From assembly GCA_030597485.1 (NCBI GenBank), contig JAUVRU010000188.1, positions 1 through 5,399 of the forward strand: 5,399 nt of DNA, in the 5' to 3' direction. Positions 4,148 to 5,399 of the stretch are shown here, piece by piece. Position 1 is the stretch's first letter, and every line of letters starts with the position of its first letter. Source of the DNA: Anaerolineae bacterium. Lineage in GTDB: Bacteria; Chloroflexota; Anaerolineae; 4572-78; NAK82. Under the pieces are notes generated by a model that was not told the origin of the DNA, searched no databases, and saw only the letters and a program-made list of their open reading frames with translations. The position numbers and the translations under genes are program-made.

Positions 4148-5399
4148 TCAGCGCACAGCCAGCGTGTCAGAGTTGGCGCAGACCCCTTCGTAGATGTCGA
4201 CGATCTCGTCGGCGATGTGAGGCCAGTCGAAGCGTTCGGTCCAGCGGACAGCCTGCTCGCCCAGCTGGTCACGCAGCGTGGGGTGTCCCAGGAGGAGGAT
4301 GATCTTGTCGGCCAGCAGGCGGGGGTCCCGCCCGGGAACCAGGTAGCCGTTGTATCCGTGCTCGATGTTGAACGAGAGCCCGCCCACATCGGCCCCGATG
4401 ACGGGCGTGCCGCAAGCCATCGCTTCCAAGGCCACCATGCCAAACGACTCGTAGCGCGAGGGCATCACCACCACGTCGGCAGCGGAGTAGTGATAGACCA
4501 GCTGGTCCTGGTCCTTGGCCCCCATCATGGTGACCAGGTCGGCGATGCCCAGGTCAGCCCGCAGCTGCTCCAGACGTTTGATCTCCGATTGCTCCGACTC
4601 CGGATCGGCTTGGCCGTCGCCGCCGATGATGCAGACGCACAAGTCATCCCTCCAGCCGGGGAACTGATCGGTGACCAGTTTCATCGCCTGCATCAGGACG
4701 TCAAGGCCCTTCAGGGGCTGGAGGCGTCCCACGAAGAGGACCATCTTGTGATCGGGTGGCCGGTCGAAACGGGCCTTGGCTTGGGCCCGGGGGATGGGGT
4801 GGAAGAGCTGGCGATCAACCCCAGGTGGCGCTACCGCTATTTTGTCGGCGCTGGCGCCGTAGAGCGAGACCATCTGGGACTTCTCCAGCGGGGTGGCAGC
4901 CACCAACCCATCGGCGAACTCCATCACCTCCCGCTCCACCTGGATGCGCCGAGGGCTTTCCCGTTCCTCCGGCGTCTGTGCTCCCTGGTTCTTCAGCTCA
5001 CCCAGTGTGTGGAACATGTGGATGACCGGCACGCCCCAGCTGGCCCGGAGATCCCGGGCAACCCAGCCAGACAGCCAGTAGTGGCTGTGAATCAGGTCGT
5101 AGCTGACGGCCTCGTCCCGGGCAAAGTCGCGCGCCCGCTGAACAAACTCCGGCAGGTGGTCGAAGACCAGATTCTTGTCATAGGGGCGTTCGGGACCGGC
5201 CGGGACGTGGATCACACGTCCCAGATCACCCAGCCGGCCGGGATTGACCCGGGGGATGGCGGGGTCCTGGGAGCGGGTGAAGACGTCCACCGCGATGCCC
5301 CGCGGGCTCAGTTCGCGGGAGAGCTCACGCACGTAAAGGTTCAGCCCTCCGGTCGATTTGCCACCCAGTATTGCCAACGGACAGGTCTGAACGCTGAGC
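4148..5399 (-). CDS. GT4-family glycosyltransferase (GT-B fold), MshA/sucrose-phosphate-synthase-like, 5' end outside window
   Basis: The visible 416 codons begin LSVQTCPLAILGGKSTGG at the right edge. TTG 5377 can be read as a start but lies inside the conserved N-terminal strand-loop, so the true start is a few codons beyond the window. Residues below count from 5377. They include the N-terminal glycine-rich loop GGKSTGGLN (5-13), HSHYWLSG (97-104), MFHTLGELKN (121-130), PPGVD (184-188), VGRLQPLKG (216-224, with R218 and K223 expected at the donor phosphates) and YESFGMVALEAMACGTPV (309-326), whose E310 and E318 form the GT4 E-x7-E motif. It transfers a sugar from a nucleotide-sugar donor in the cytoplasm. 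HTLGELKN and RRIQVE resemble MshA-type enzymes, but the acceptor cannot be assigned. Length is normal for the family. Stop TGA 4150-4148; no clear terminator, the nCACnAAG repeat follows. The promoter is not in the window. Confidence 0.93.
   Translation of the reverse strand, partial: LSVQTCPLAILGGKSTGGLNLYVRELSRELSPRGIAVDVFTRSQDPAIPRVNPGRLGDLGRVIHVPAGPERPYDKNLVFDHLPEFVQRARDFARDEAVSYDLIHSHYWLSGWVARDLRASWGVPVIHMFHTLGELKNQGAQTPEERESPRRIQVEREVMEFADGLVAATPLEKSQMVSLYGASADKIAVAPPGVDRQLFHPIPRAQAKARFDRPPDHKMVLFVGRLQPLKGLDVLMQAMKLVTDQFPGWRDDLCVCIIGGDGQADPESEQSEIKRLEQLRADLGIADLVTMMGAKDQDQLVYHYSAADVVVMPSRYESFGMVALEAMACGTPVIGADVGGLSFNIEHGYNGYLVPGRDPRLLADKIILLLGHPTLRDQLGEQAVRWTERFDWPHIADEIVDIYEGVCANSDTLAVR

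Noticed and set aside
4148..5377. TTG 5377 as the true start of the glycosyltransferase
   Set aside because: The frame is open to the edge and the upstream codons LSVQTCP complete the typical first beta strand and loop of GT4 enzymes.

Overview
The window is GC-rich bacterial DNA. It holds three recognisable loci: a large secreted two-domain protease-like gene broken by an in-frame stop (plus strand), a ferritin-like lipoprotein (minus strand), and the 5'-truncated body of a GT4 glycosyltransferase (minus strand). A Chloroflexota (Anaerolineae-like) source is my inference. It rests on secreted proteins that end in a short 'LPhhh(R/K)' tail after a repeat domain (LPVIMRN at 2494-2514, and YLPLVVK in a decayed gene ending at 3697), a DUF2202-type lipoprotein, and gene-poor spacers full of palindromes. 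No rRNA, tRNA or marker gene confirms it.

Layout. 85-2517 (+) is one continuous reading frame apart from a TGA at 778-780. Read through, it would be an 810-residue exported protein: signal peptide, a papain-fold/C39-like domain with Cys80, His242 and Asp260, a second homologous domain whose Cys is replaced by Asp413, a DUF11 domain and the tail. 2518-2702 holds two near-perfect hairpins, the second with a T-run, between the convergent genes. 2703-3314 (-) is a lipoprotein with a 36-bp tandem repeat in its linker and a ferritin-like DUF2202 domain. Upstream of it are an extended -10 promoter candidate and TTCACC motifs phased at 11 bp. 3470-3697 (+) is a decayed 3' end of another secreted protein. 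3699-3782 holds inverted repeats. 3884-4084 is a nested direct/inverted cluster built from 8-bp nCACnAAG units. 4148-5399 (-) is the glycosyltransferase, whose start lies beyond the right edge.

The genes do not form an operon or an obvious pathway. The interesting part is the protease-like gene: a domain duplication with one apparently active and one apparently dead copy, then an in-frame TGA that separates the active-site Cys from its His and Asp. A small SECIS-like hairpin follows the TGA. Decay by a point mutation is the simplest reading, but readthrough or recoding deserves a check. The surroundings (a second broken secreted-protein remnant and dense palindromic repeats) look like accessory, actively decaying sequence.
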